Shown piece after piece: positions 1 to 6,825 of a DNA stretch of 14,726 nt. The stretch is taken from positions 1 to 14,726 of the forward strand of contig CAMWOK010000042.1 in the NCBI GenBank assembly GCA_947175845.1, written 5' to 3'. This stretch comes from an uncultured Lachnospiraceae bacterium. Its GTDB lineage: Bacteria > Bacillota > Clostridia > Lachnospirales > Lachnospiraceae. The position numbers were made by a program, and so were the translations under genes. Within the stretch, counting starts at the first letter, position 1. Each line of letters opens with the position of its first letter. The notes under the pieces were generated by a model that worked only from the letters and a program-made list of their open reading frames with translations, had not been told where the DNA came from and made no database searches.

Positions 1-1807
1 CCTTGATTTTCCGCCGCTGGAGACGCCCGTTCTTAAAAAATTCCACCGCGTACATCTTAAACGGATTGGGCGCCGTGGAGTCGATACATGGAACATTCTT
101 CACGACGAAAGTGTCCTCCACGATCAGCTCCTTGATCGAACTCCAGTACTTTGGCACAATGCCCTCCCGGACGCCCGACACCTTTGCAAAGATGACGGGC
201 AGTGTGACAATGCCGTTCTCCGTTCTGAAATTCGGCCGGTACTTCAGCTCCTGCTTCCACAGAATCCGTATCTCCTCATACATGGTCTGCAGTGTGACCG
301 ACACGGCCTTGTCATACTGATAGTTGCGATACATGCCCGTGTCCTGGTACATCAGTTCATCCAGCTCGCGCTCCGCGTGGTAGGCGACAGTCCCGACCTG
401 CACGTCTGCGCTCTGCCTCGGATACCGGGCAAGCGCCATGGACTCCGCATATGAGATCTCATATAAAAGAGTATCCGCCAGGCAGCATTTTGTATTCAGG
501 TTTGGATTCAAAATCAGCACGTCCACGGGAATCCGCGCAAGAAACCGCAGAAACAGCGCCTCGGTGTCATCCTGGCAGGGTCCCATGTGTATAAAGCAGC
601 TGACCGCGGGCGCCGTCCAGCCGGAAAACAGCTGCTTCTGATAGCGCCTCAGCCAGCCAAGCAGGTACACCGCCTTGTTGGTGAGCTTGCTGAGACTACA
701 CTCTGCCGCCCCTGCCTCGGCGAGCATCACATCCAGAAATGCCTTCACCATCAGCCGCTGCAGCTCCACGTTTGACGTGCAGCGGATATTTGCCGACAGA
801 TCCATGAGCATCTCGTCCTGTTTTGTGTAGTTTCTGCGCTTCACGGCCGCGATCTCGTCCATGTCAGGCTTTGGAATGCACCCGTCAACAATGACCACGC
901 GGCGGCCGCTGTTTGTCAGTTCCTGCAGAAACTGAAACAGTTCGCTTGTGTAGGTCAGCTTATCCTCCACCCCGTTGATGCGGTAAAAACAATTGTAAAA
1001 AAGTTTGGGGTCATCTCCTCTTGCACTGGCATTCTTCTTGAGATCGGATAGTCCCGTCCCTTCAATCCAGGCGTTTGTACAGTTGAGAATCTGCGGCCTG
1101 ACCCCGTAGAGCCGCTCATTGTTCAGCTGTCTCTGCATCTGGGCGCGGATCCACTTCAGACTGAAATCCGGCGGGAACGCGCGCATGTCCGGCAGCGCGA
1201 GGCTGTCCGACAGGCGGCTGTCCGCGTCGAGGGCCTGGTATCTGGCATCCCCTCCATACTGCAGCAGCACGACATCACAGCCCGCGTTGGAGAGAATCGT
1301 CACAAGCATCAGCTCGTAGCTGCCGATGTCCCCCTCGTAGAGTATCTTGGGAATCCTGCTCTCCCCGAGCAGATTGACAATGCGCTCAAATTTATAATAT
1401 AGCCAGCACATAAACTTTATGTATGCATTTTTCAGCATATTTTCGTTTTTGCCGGACTTTCGCAGGGTGTCGAGCGTCTCAAAAAGAGATCTTGCCACAG
1501 TTCCGCGCTGGTAGTCGTTCATGCGCGGAAGCCATTTTCTGAGGCTTTGTACAACAAAATCCGGACTCATCCGAAAATCCATGCCCATAATCTCCTCGTA
1601 ATAGGCAAGGTTCTTCTCATCCGGATTGGGAATTCTGCCCTCGATGACGACGCCCGAGAGTCTTGCCGCCTCATAGTACTTCTGTATAAACTGGCCGACC
1701 GCATCCGTGTATCCGTTAATCCTGTAAAAATACACACCTCTGCCTGGTCTGCTGTCGCGCTCCAGAAAAAAATCATTCAGATTTTTTATTTTAATATGTG
1801 TAAACAT
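1..1807 (-). CDS. yceG: YceG-family component of Ter-linked biosynthetic module (partial, C-terminus off window)
   Basis: An open frame of 602 codons starts at ATG 1807-1805 and runs off the left edge. A GGGAG ribosome binding site sits a few bases upstream. The protein resembles the Bacillus YceG family (Pfam YceG_bac), predicted as a non-enzymatic or unknown part of a Ter-associated biosynthetic module; it is unrelated to E. coli YceG/MltG. Two tandem copies of one unit are visible. FYRING at about residues 27-32 and again at 274-279 is followed by IPNPD (59-63) and IPKPD (311-315), then by KILYEGD...E...DVVLL (154-182) and FIHMGP...E...DVLIL (405-432). A third segment near 537-562 reads PVIFAKVSGV...KYW. 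No signal peptide or membrane segment is seen, so it is probably cytoplasmic. It has its own promoter at 1872-1900 and follows the protease gene. Family assignment is from recognition, not a search. The exact biochemical role is unknown. Confidence 0.75.
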   Translation of the reverse strand, partial: MFTHIKIKNLNDFFLERDSRPGRGVYFYRINGYTDAVGQFIQKYYEAARLSGVVIEGRIPNPDEKNLAYYEEIMGMDFRMSPDFVVQSLRKWLPRMNDYQRGTVARSLFETLDTLRKSGKNENMLKNAYIKFMCWLYYKFERIVNLLGESRIPKILYEGDIGSYELMLVTILSNAGCDVVLLQYGGDARYQALDADSRLSDSLALPDMRAFPPDFSLKWIRAQMQRQLNNERLYGVRPQILNCTNAWIEGTGLSDLKKNASARGDDPKLFYNCFYRINGVEDKLTYTSELFQFLQELTNSGRRVVIVDGCIPKPDMDEIAAVKRRNYTKQDEMLMDLSANIRCTSNVELQRLMVKAFLDVMLAEAGAAECSLSKLTNKAVYLLGWLRRYQKQLFSGWTAPAVSCFIHMGPCQDDTEALFLRFLARIPVDVLILNPNLNTKCCLADTLLYEISYAESMALARYPRQSADVQVGTVAYHAERELDELMYQDTGMYRNYQYDKAVSVTLQTMYEEIRILWKQELKYRPNFRTENGIVTLPVIFAKVSGVREGIVPKYWSSIKELIVEDTFVVKNVPCIDSTAPNPFKMYAVEFFKNGRLQRRKIK

Positions 1808-1871
1808 GCTTCTCCCTCAATAAAAATGGATGCAAAACACAAATCCACTGTGTATTGACACAATAATAAAA

Positions 1872-1900
1872 AGTATAGCACAGTTGCATGATTTGTTCAA
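1872..1900 (-). promoter_or_regulatory. Sigma-A-type promoter of the YceG-family gene
   Basis: On the minus strand, TTGAAC (1900-1895) is separated by 17 bases from TATACT (1877-1872). The TG dinucleotide of TGTGCTATA gives an extended -10. It lies about 65 bases upstream of the ATG at 1807, in the gap after the protease gene, so the YceG gene can be transcribed on its own. Confidence 0.7.
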
Positions 1901-1954
1901 TATTTACAGAACATACTTTCAAATCTTCATCTAATTTTAATTTATTTTTAATGT

Positions 1955-2878
1955 TTAGGACCGAAACCCCTGCGTGAACAGATTGATAAACTCATACCCG
2001 ACCGCCATGTTCAGATTCTGGGCATCCGCCAGATGCATGGTGCTGATTCCTATGACCTCGCCGTACATGTTGAGCACTGCGCCGCCGGAGCTGCCCGGCG
2101 AGATGGGCGCGGTGAACTGTATCATGTCGACGTCCTCCACTGTGCGGAATCCCGCGATAATGCCGTCTGAAACGGAGTTGAACATCCCCATGGGGCTTCC
2201 GATTGCCACCACCTTCTGCCCCCTGGCAAGCTTCTGCGGGCCGCTGTAGATCGGAAGCGGGGCAAGTTCCCTGTCTATGCGGATGACCGCCAAATCAAAG
2301 AGATGGTTGTATTTGATGATCTGGTCCGTCTGATAGCAGTTGTCATCATTTTCAATCCGCACACTGTAGAAAGCTCCGTCGCTCAGGACATGGTTGTTGG
2401 TCACGATATAGCCTTTGCGCCCGATCATGATGCCGGAACCGGAGGCGAACGGATCTCCCTTCTTGTCGTGCACCATAATCATCACCACCGACGACGCCAG
2501 CTGCGCGAGCTGCTCAAAGCTCAGCTCCTGCCGCGCGGCGCCGGCTGCACCTGCCCGCGGCGGAACTGCGATGCGGACGGAGGGCGGCGCGGGTGTGCGC
2601 CCTCCGGCTGTGCGTGGCTGCGATCCGGGTGCGGTGCACTCGTTTGCGCGGGGCTGCAGTGCGGGTGCAGCTCCCCCGTTTTTGAAGGGCGGCTGTGGCG
2701 CAGACGGTTTTCTGTCCCGCCGCGGCGGAATCGTCACGCGTACCGGCTGTGCGTTCTCGTGTATCGGCGGCATGTTTTTCTGCGCCTGCTGCTGCGGTGC
2801 CGACGCTTTTTTCCGGTCCGGCCTTGGCGGCAGCACCACCCTGATTTTCTGATTGTCGTTCCTCTGTCCGTTTTCCAT
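1955..2878 (-). CDS. Cytoplasmic trypsin-like (S1C/HtrA-type) serine protease with N-terminal Pro/Arg repeats
   Basis: A 307-residue protein. The chosen start is ATG 2878-2876, preceded by AGGGG eight bases upstream; an in-frame TTG at 2899 is less likely. The trypsin-fold domain covers about residues 118-307. Its triad is visible: H163 in TNNHVLS, D195 in FDLAVIR and S264 in PGSSGGAVLN. The oxyanion motif is GSSGG rather than the usual GNSGG. There is no signal peptide, no membrane anchor and no PDZ domain, unlike periplasmic or surface HtrA, so it probably acts in the cytoplasm. Residues 1-115 are low-complexity, rich in Pro, Arg, Ala and Gln, and carry a motif three times: IRVVLPPRPDRK (12-23), VRVTIPPRRDRK (46-57) and VRIAVPPR (101-108). 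It lies between the YceG and lyase genes, transcribed away from the lyase, which suggests a regulatory or processing role in the same stress system (inference). Substrate is unknown. Confidence 0.85.
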   Translation of the reverse strand: MENGQRNDNQKIRVVLPPRPDRKKASAPQQQAQKNMPPIHENAQPVRVTIPPRRDRKPSAPQPPFKNGGAAPALQPRANECTAPGSQPRTAGGRTPAPPSVRIAVPPRAGAAGAARQELSFEQLAQLASSVVMIMVHDKKGDPFASGSGIMIGRKGYIVTNNHVLSDGAFYSVRIENDDNCYQTDQIIKYNHLFDLAVIRIDRELAPLPIYSGPQKLARGQKVVAIGSPMGMFNSVSDGIIAGFRTVEDVDMIQFTAPISPGSSGGAVLNMYGEVIGISTMHLADAQNLNMAVGYEFINLFTQGFRS

Positions 2879-3002
2879 TCTCTTATCCCCTGCACACAAT
2901 CCAACTGATATATCTGCTTTTTGTATGAACCTGTTTAAAATTTGTCACATATAGGCGAATTTTCATAACGGCACTCCATTTTCGCAGTGTGATTCTATAC
3001 AT

Positions 3003-3031
3003 ATTTTACTAATATTACACGGCAAAGTCAA
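3003..3031 (-). promoter_or_regulatory. Promoter of the serine protease gene
   Basis: On the minus strand, TTGACT (3031-3026) is spaced 17 bases from TAAAAT (3008-3003). It implies a leader of about 120 bases before the protease ATG at 2878. The region is AT-rich and is shared with the divergent lyase promoter. Confidence 0.7.
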
Positions 3032-3047
3032 CACAAATAAAACATTG

Positions 3048-3077
3048 CTGTCATTTTACTGCAATGTGTGCTATAGT
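3048..3077 (+). promoter_or_regulatory. Probable extended -10 promoter of the C-C lyase gene
   Basis: TATAGT (3072-3077) is preceded by TG at 3069-3070, an extended -10. A weak -35, CTGTCA (3048-3053), lies 18 bases upstream. The core TGTGCTATA with GCAA just upstream is nearly the same as in the YceG gene promoter. Confidence 0.5.
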
Positions 3078-3131
3078 GTACTGATAGTCGGTATTTTGTT
3101 TTAAATATATGGAATCAGGAGACTTTTTGAC

Positions 3132-4100
3132 ATGAACAACTCTTTGCTTTACTATAGTGTCGGCGCGCTCTTATACTGTCCCGCAAACAGGAAAACCATC
3201 GCCGATTCGATCATACGCGGGCGGTTTGGCACACAGTACTCGCTCGCGCTGTGCCTTGAGGACACCATCCGCGACGACTGTGTCGCGGAGGCGGAGCACA
3301 TTCTGGCAGGCTCACTCAGACAGCTTGCCGCACAGGCCAGCCAGGGCGCATTTTATCTGCCCAAACTGTTTGTGCGCGTGAGAACCGCACGGCAGATCGG
3401 CAGGCTCTATGCCGCATTCGGCGAGAGCGCGCGGCTTGTCACAGGCTTTATCCTGCCCAAATTTTCGCTGGAAAATGCGGACGCATACATACAGGAGATC
3501 ACCCGCATCAATGAACAGTCAAACCAGCCTGTATACACCATGCCGATCTTTGAGAGCCCCAGCATCATCGACCTGCGGCACAGGGCGGAAATCCTGTATA
3601 CACTCAAGGAAAAGCTGGATCAGATAGAGGAGCGGGTGCTCAATATCCGGGTGGGCGGAAACGACCTCTGCCACGCGTTTGGATTCCGCAGGCACGATGA
3701 CGAGTCCATCCATCAGATTCGGCCGGTCGCAAACATATTCTCCGACATTATCACGGTCTTTGGCAGGGACTATGTCGTGTCCGGCCCGGTGTGGGAGTAC
3801 TATCACAGCAGCAACTGGGAGCGGGGGCTCTACCACGAGATCGCCGACGACAAGCTCTGCGGCTTCGTCGGCAAAACCGTCATCTATCCCAGCCAGATAG
3901 ACGTCGTGAACGAGGCTTACAAAGTGTCGGAGCGCGACTATGCGGACGCCTCCGCAATCCTGAACTGGGACAGGACTTCCCACGCGCTGGTGGCCGCAAG
4001 CGCAGGCGGGGAGCGCATGAACGAGTACAAGACGCACTCCAACTGGGCGCTGCGCACCCTGCTTATGGCAGAGTACTTCGGCGTGAAAAAGGCACTGTGA
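3132..4100 (+). CDS. CitE/HpcH-like TIM-barrel C-C bond lyase of the Ter-linked module
   Basis: A 322-residue protein with ATG at 3132 and AGGAG at 3117-3121. It matches the family named 'C-C bond lyase of the TIM-barrel fold' (related to citrate lyase beta subunit and HpcH/HpaI aldolases). Family-like motifs are LCLEDT with E43-D44, FVRVR (80-84), LPKF with K110, PIFESP with E141, RVGGND (173-178) and GKTVIYPSQI (247-256), the last being the typical CitE C-terminal signature. The expected activity is Mg-dependent cleavage or formation of a C-C bond on a carboxylate substrate; the true substrate is not known. It is the only module gene on the plus strand. Its last 38 bases overlap the 3' end of the ATP-grasp gene tail to tail, and no terminator is visible between them. 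Confidence 0.85.
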   Translation: MNNSLLYYSVGALLYCPANRKTIADSIIRGRFGTQYSLALCLEDTIRDDCVAEAEHILAGSLRQLAAQASQGAFYLPKLFVRVRTARQIGRLYAAFGESARLVTGFILPKFSLENADAYIQEITRINEQSNQPVYTMPIFESPSIIDLRHRAEILYTLKEKLDQIEERVLNIRVGGNDLCHAFGFRRHDDESIHQIRPVANIFSDIITVFGRDYVVSGPVWEYYHSSNWERGLYHEIADDKLCGFVGKTVIYPSQIDVVNEAYKVSERDYADASAILNWDRTSHALVAASAGGERMNEYKTHSNWALRTLLMAEYFGVKKAL

Positions 4101-5097
4101 TAATCTGCGGCAGTTCAATGTAGGAGACTGTCTTCTCCGCGCGGTCCATCGTCCAGTCGATCTCCCTGCCAAACAGCTTGTTGAGGGCAATGTTGGGGAT
4201 GTTGACCTGCGCCGCAAGACAGCTCATCTGCAGGCCGCCGGACATTCTGGTGTTGACCTCGAGCAGGAAGGGCACATCGTCCATAAACCTGAACTGGATG
4301 TTACACGGGCACTGCAGGCCGGTGCGCTCTGCGATATGCTCTGCCATCCGCAGGATCTCCGCGTTGTACGCGACATACTCATGCCTTGCCGCCCCCTTTG
4401 TGCGCGGTATCGCAATCAGCCCTTTTCCTGTCTGAAGGCAGTCGACGCTGATCTCCTTTCCGGGAAGATACGGCATCACCATCATGTCGTCAAACGTTTT
4501 TGCCGCCCGGAGCGTCTCCGCGAGCGTTTCAAAGGCGATGCTGCTCCCCGGATAAGTCCTCAGCTGCCGGAGCGGATCGACCTGATCCACAATTTTTCGA
4601 AAGCTCATCCCGCCCTCATCTGACACAAACTTCACGCACACCTGCCCATAGTCCGCCCGGAGTCTGCGGTATGCCTGCTCAAACGCCTCATACTGATTGA
4701 CGACAAAAAAATCAGGTATGTGCAACCCCCCGCAGTCCTTAAAAAATGTGTAGGCGGCCGCCTTGTCGTTGAGGAGCGCTATCGTGTCGTACGCGTCCGC
4801 CATCACCCTGACGCCGAGCTGCGAAAAGCGCTCCCTGTTCTGGCTGATTTCCACCATCTTCCTGCGCGGCACAAAGGCGTCAACTCTGTGCGCCCTGCAA
4901 AATTCCAGACAAAATGCAAGGTATTCCTCCCCGTCAATATCCGGCTCCTCATACCACTCGTCGCAGACCTTCTGTATCACAGAATCCCGCTGACGGTTGC
5001 TCCCGATGACATAAATCTGTTCGCGGGCGTCCTCCTTCATCAGCTCTATCAGTCGGTAGGACGTACTGAACCAATGGTTAAACCACACTTTTATCAT
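4063..5097 (-). CDS. ATP-grasp ligase of the Ter-linked module
   Basis: A 344-residue protein starting at ATG 5097-5095 with GGAAGG upstream. It belongs to the carbamoyl-phosphate-synthase-like ATP-grasp enzymes found in Ter-associated operons. The N-terminal pre-ATP-grasp domain occupies about residues 1-110. The ATP-grasp domain shows VCVKFVSDEGGMSF (153-166, nucleotide-binding K156 and glycine loop), PYLPGKEISVDC (209-220) and FLLEVNTRMSGG (277-288, metal-binding E280 and N282). Such enzymes join a carboxylate to an amine or thiol through an acyl-phosphate. It follows the PRTase-PELOTA gene by 50 bases and is likely co-transcribed with it. The last nine or so residues (after IITV) are antisense to the lyase C-terminus and look like a non-conserved tail. 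Confidence 0.88.
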   Translation of the reverse strand: MIKVWFNHWFSTSYRLIELMKEDAREQIYVIGSNRQRDSVIQKVCDEWYEEPDIDGEEYLAFCLEFCRAHRVDAFVPRRKMVEISQNRERFSQLGVRVMADAYDTIALLNDKAAAYTFFKDCGGLHIPDFFVVNQYEAFEQAYRRLRADYGQVCVKFVSDEGGMSFRKIVDQVDPLRQLRTYPGSSIAFETLAETLRAAKTFDDMMVMPYLPGKEISVDCLQTGKGLIAIPRTKGAARHEYVAYNAEILRMAEHIAERTGLQCPCNIQFRFMDDVPFLLEVNTRMSGGLQMSCLAAQVNIPNIALNKLFGREIDWTMDRAEKTVSYIELPQIITVPFSRRSTLP

Positions 5098-5113
5098 AAT
5101 TTATATCCTTCCT

Positions 5114-5136
5114 GCGCGCGGTAACAGCGCGCTTTT
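5114..5136. repeat. GC inverted repeat between PRTase-PELOTA and ATP-grasp genes
   Basis: The arms GCGCGC (5114-5119 and 5127-5132) flank a seven-base loop. On the plus strand the hairpin is followed by TTTT, but no plus-strand gene ends here. On the minus strand it lies in the intercistronic gap just before the ATP-grasp ribosome binding site, so it could tune mRNA stability or downstream expression (inference). Confidence 0.45.
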
Positions 5137-5147
5137 GCGGCGGTTTG

Positions 5148-6206
5148 CTACGTATCCGCCAGTTTCTTTATGATGCCGCAGCACTTGTAGTGTTTTAGCG
5201 GACAGTATTCCACCGGCACATGCTTCTCCTGCGCAAGCCGCACAATGTGGCCAAGCTCCGGATGATTCCGGTATCTGCCATCTATCAGCACCTTCCACGG
5301 GACGCGCCGCAGGAGCACCCGCGTCGTCTCCCCGATTCCGGGCTTGATGAGATTGATGTCATCCACATTATATGCTGCCGCGAGCGCGCGCACCTCGTCA
5401 ATGCCATACCCGTCAGCCGCCCTGTCCCCCTGCGCGTCCGGCGCGCTGTCCACCTCGAAGCAGCGCTCTATCGCGTCAATAAATTCATAGGACAGATCCG
5501 ACGCCGCAAGCTCCCCGTAATAGACCGCGCCGTGAAAATCGCCGGGTCCGATGATGTCCTCCCGCAGAAACGTCCTACTCACCAGCCCCGACACCGTGCA
5601 GTTGAGGCACGAGCTCGGTATCAGGATATCCTCGTGCGTGCCGCACAGCTGCGTCACGTTCGCGGGGTCCGCCACGACCGCAATGTCCGGGGAGACACCC
5701 TCGTAGGCCGCAATATCCTTCTGCAGCTCATTCCAGATCGCCCCTTTTCCAATCCAGCCGTCCAGAAAGAGCAGCTGCTGCGGCCGGTGCCGCCCGAGCA
5801 GGTACTGCATGGCATTGTCGTCAATGCCCCGCCCGCGGATGATCGAGATGGCGTAGTGCGGGACATCCTGATGATATTTGAACTGTATATAATGCTTTAC
5901 CAGGATGCCGATCGGAATCCCCGCCCGCGCAAGGGACACCAGCACGACATCTTGTCCCCTGTTCTCCATAATCTTGTCCGCAAGCCTTCCCACCGCCAGC
6001 GCTGTCGGGCGGGCATATGTCTCGAGCGCTTCCCGATACACTTTCATATATTCCGGTGTCGGCACATACTCTATCGGGAGCATCTCGCTGTAATGCCGCC
6101 CCGCCTGTATCAGGCGCTCGCGCTCCTGCGTCGGCTGCGGCGCCACCAGGCCTGTGATGTCCTTTAACAGCAGTGTGACGTCCTCTGCCCTGTATGAACT
6201 TCTCAT
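5148..6206 (-). CDS. Phosphoribosyltransferase (PRTase_1 type) fused to PELOTA RNA-binding domain
   Basis: A 352-residue protein with ATG 6206-6204 and an AAGGAGAAG ribosome binding site. The N-terminal two thirds match the Ter-linked PRTase family (Pfam PRTase_1): LVSLARAGIPIG (89-100) and the PRPP-loop-like LLFLDGWIGKGA (145-156). Here DGWIGKG replaces the usual acidic-pair loop of purine PRTases, as expected for this divergent family. The C-terminal part (about 285-350) looks like the L7Ae-like PELOTA domain, with IKPGIGETTRVLL and a Cys-containing end (PLKHYKCCGIIKK). The predicted role is transfer of a base-like group to or from PRPP in making a nucleoside-like metabolite. The ATP-grasp gene follows at 50 bases. 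A strong terminator lies just upstream, yet no clear promoter is visible in the 80-base gap, so its transcription start is unresolved. Confidence 0.85.
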   Translation of the reverse strand: MRSSYRAEDVTLLLKDITGLVAPQPTQERERLIQAGRHYSEMLPIEYVPTPEYMKVYREALETYARPTALAVGRLADKIMENRGQDVVLVSLARAGIPIGILVKHYIQFKYHQDVPHYAISIIRGRGIDDNAMQYLLGRHRPQQLLFLDGWIGKGAIWNELQKDIAAYEGVSPDIAVVADPANVTQLCGTHEDILIPSSCLNCTVSGLVSRTFLREDIIGPGDFHGAVYYGELAASDLSYEFIDAIERCFEVDSAPDAQGDRAADGYGIDEVRALAAAYNVDDINLIKPGIGETTRVLLRRVPWKVLIDGRYRNHPELGHIVRLAQEKHVPVEYCPLKHYKCCGIIKKLADT

Positions 6207-6284
6207 GTAATTCTTCTCCTTAATCTGTCAAATCATTCTGCGTCGGTATCAGCCAAAACTGCGCTTCTGCCGATTTCCCTGTGC

Positions 6285-6328
6285 AAAAAAAGAAACCCGC
6301 CCACAGATTCCTCCGCGCACGGGTTTCC
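6285..6328 (-). terminator. Rho-independent terminator after the small membrane protein gene
   Basis: Reading the minus strand, GAAACCCG (6327-6320) pairs with CGGGTTTC (6299-6292) across a loop of about 20 bases and is followed by seven T (6291-6285). It closes the 6344-6673 transcript and separates it from the PRTase-PELOTA gene. Confidence 0.8.
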
Positions 6329-6343
6329 GATCCTGCCCTCAAT

Positions 6344-6673
6344 TTATGCCAGTTCGTTCCAATGACTCTTAATAATGAAAAATGTAATCAGCGGCAGAAG
6401 AACTGCACTGATGACAGCAGTTACAATATTTGTACCTGCTATGATATTGGTTATCAACGAGAGAACGGAACATCCGCAGAGCATGAAAAAGCCGAGCTTT
6501 TGCTTCTTGAACAGGAGCAATACCACGCCTACAATAATGATGAGCTCCAACACGAGGCTGATAGCCGCTGCAGCTGGCGCAATCGCAAATACAGCCAGCA
6601 CAGAAAGGCATGATAACGCATTCAATACCAGAACAAGCCAAAGCCACACTTTCGCACCTGTACCCCACTCCAT
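6344..6673 (-). CDS. Small multi-spanning membrane protein, unknown function
   Basis: A 109-residue protein. ATG 6673-6671 is chosen because AGGAGG lies eight bases upstream; the adjacent GTG at 6676 is also possible. The chain is almost wholly hydrophobic, with about three to four membrane segments: near residues 8-31, 34-54, 60-80 and 82-103. A short charged loop (KKQK) follows the second segment. No enzyme motif or known family is recognised. It has its own promoter (6732-6760) and its own terminator (6285-6328), so it is an independent single-gene unit set between the MATE and PRTase-PELOTA genes. It may be unrelated to the module or a membrane partner of it. Confidence 0.75.
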   Translation of the reverse strand: MEWGTGAKVWLWLVLVLNALSCLSVLAVFAIAPAAAAISLVLELIIIVGVVLLLFKKQKLGFFMLCGCSVLSLITNIIAGTNIVTAVISAVLLPLITFFIIKSHWNELA

Positions 6674-6731
6674 CACAATCTCCTCCTTCCCACATATATT
6701 ATACTTTCGGTTTCCTCATAAGTACTTCTTT

Positions 6732-6760
6732 ATTTTATTCGCTTTCTGCCCCTTTGTCAA
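6732..6760 (-). promoter_or_regulatory. Strong sigma-A promoter of the small membrane protein gene
   Basis: On the minus strand a perfect TTGACA (6760-6755) is spaced exactly 17 bases from TAAAAT (6737-6732). It lies about 60 bases upstream of the start at 6673. It is the best -35 match in the window. Confidence 0.8.
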
Positions 6761-6825
6761 TTGTATTTTACAAATCAAGTGTTTAAAATGATAAACATTA
6801 TTACGATTCCGACAGGGCCATCTAT

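Noticed and set aside
2303..2908. Plus-strand open frame with Cys/Arg-rich protein opposite the protease
   Set aside because: The Cys/Arg richness is the complement of the Pro/Ala-rich repeat codons of the protease N-terminus.
3519..4217. Minus-strand open frame of 232 codons
   Set aside because: Antisense to the lyase. The lyase frame carries the full set of CitE-like motifs, this one none.
5220..6167. Long plus-strand open frame of 315 codons
   Set aside because: Antisense to PRTase-PELOTA with unusual Arg/His/Pro composition and no recognisable family.
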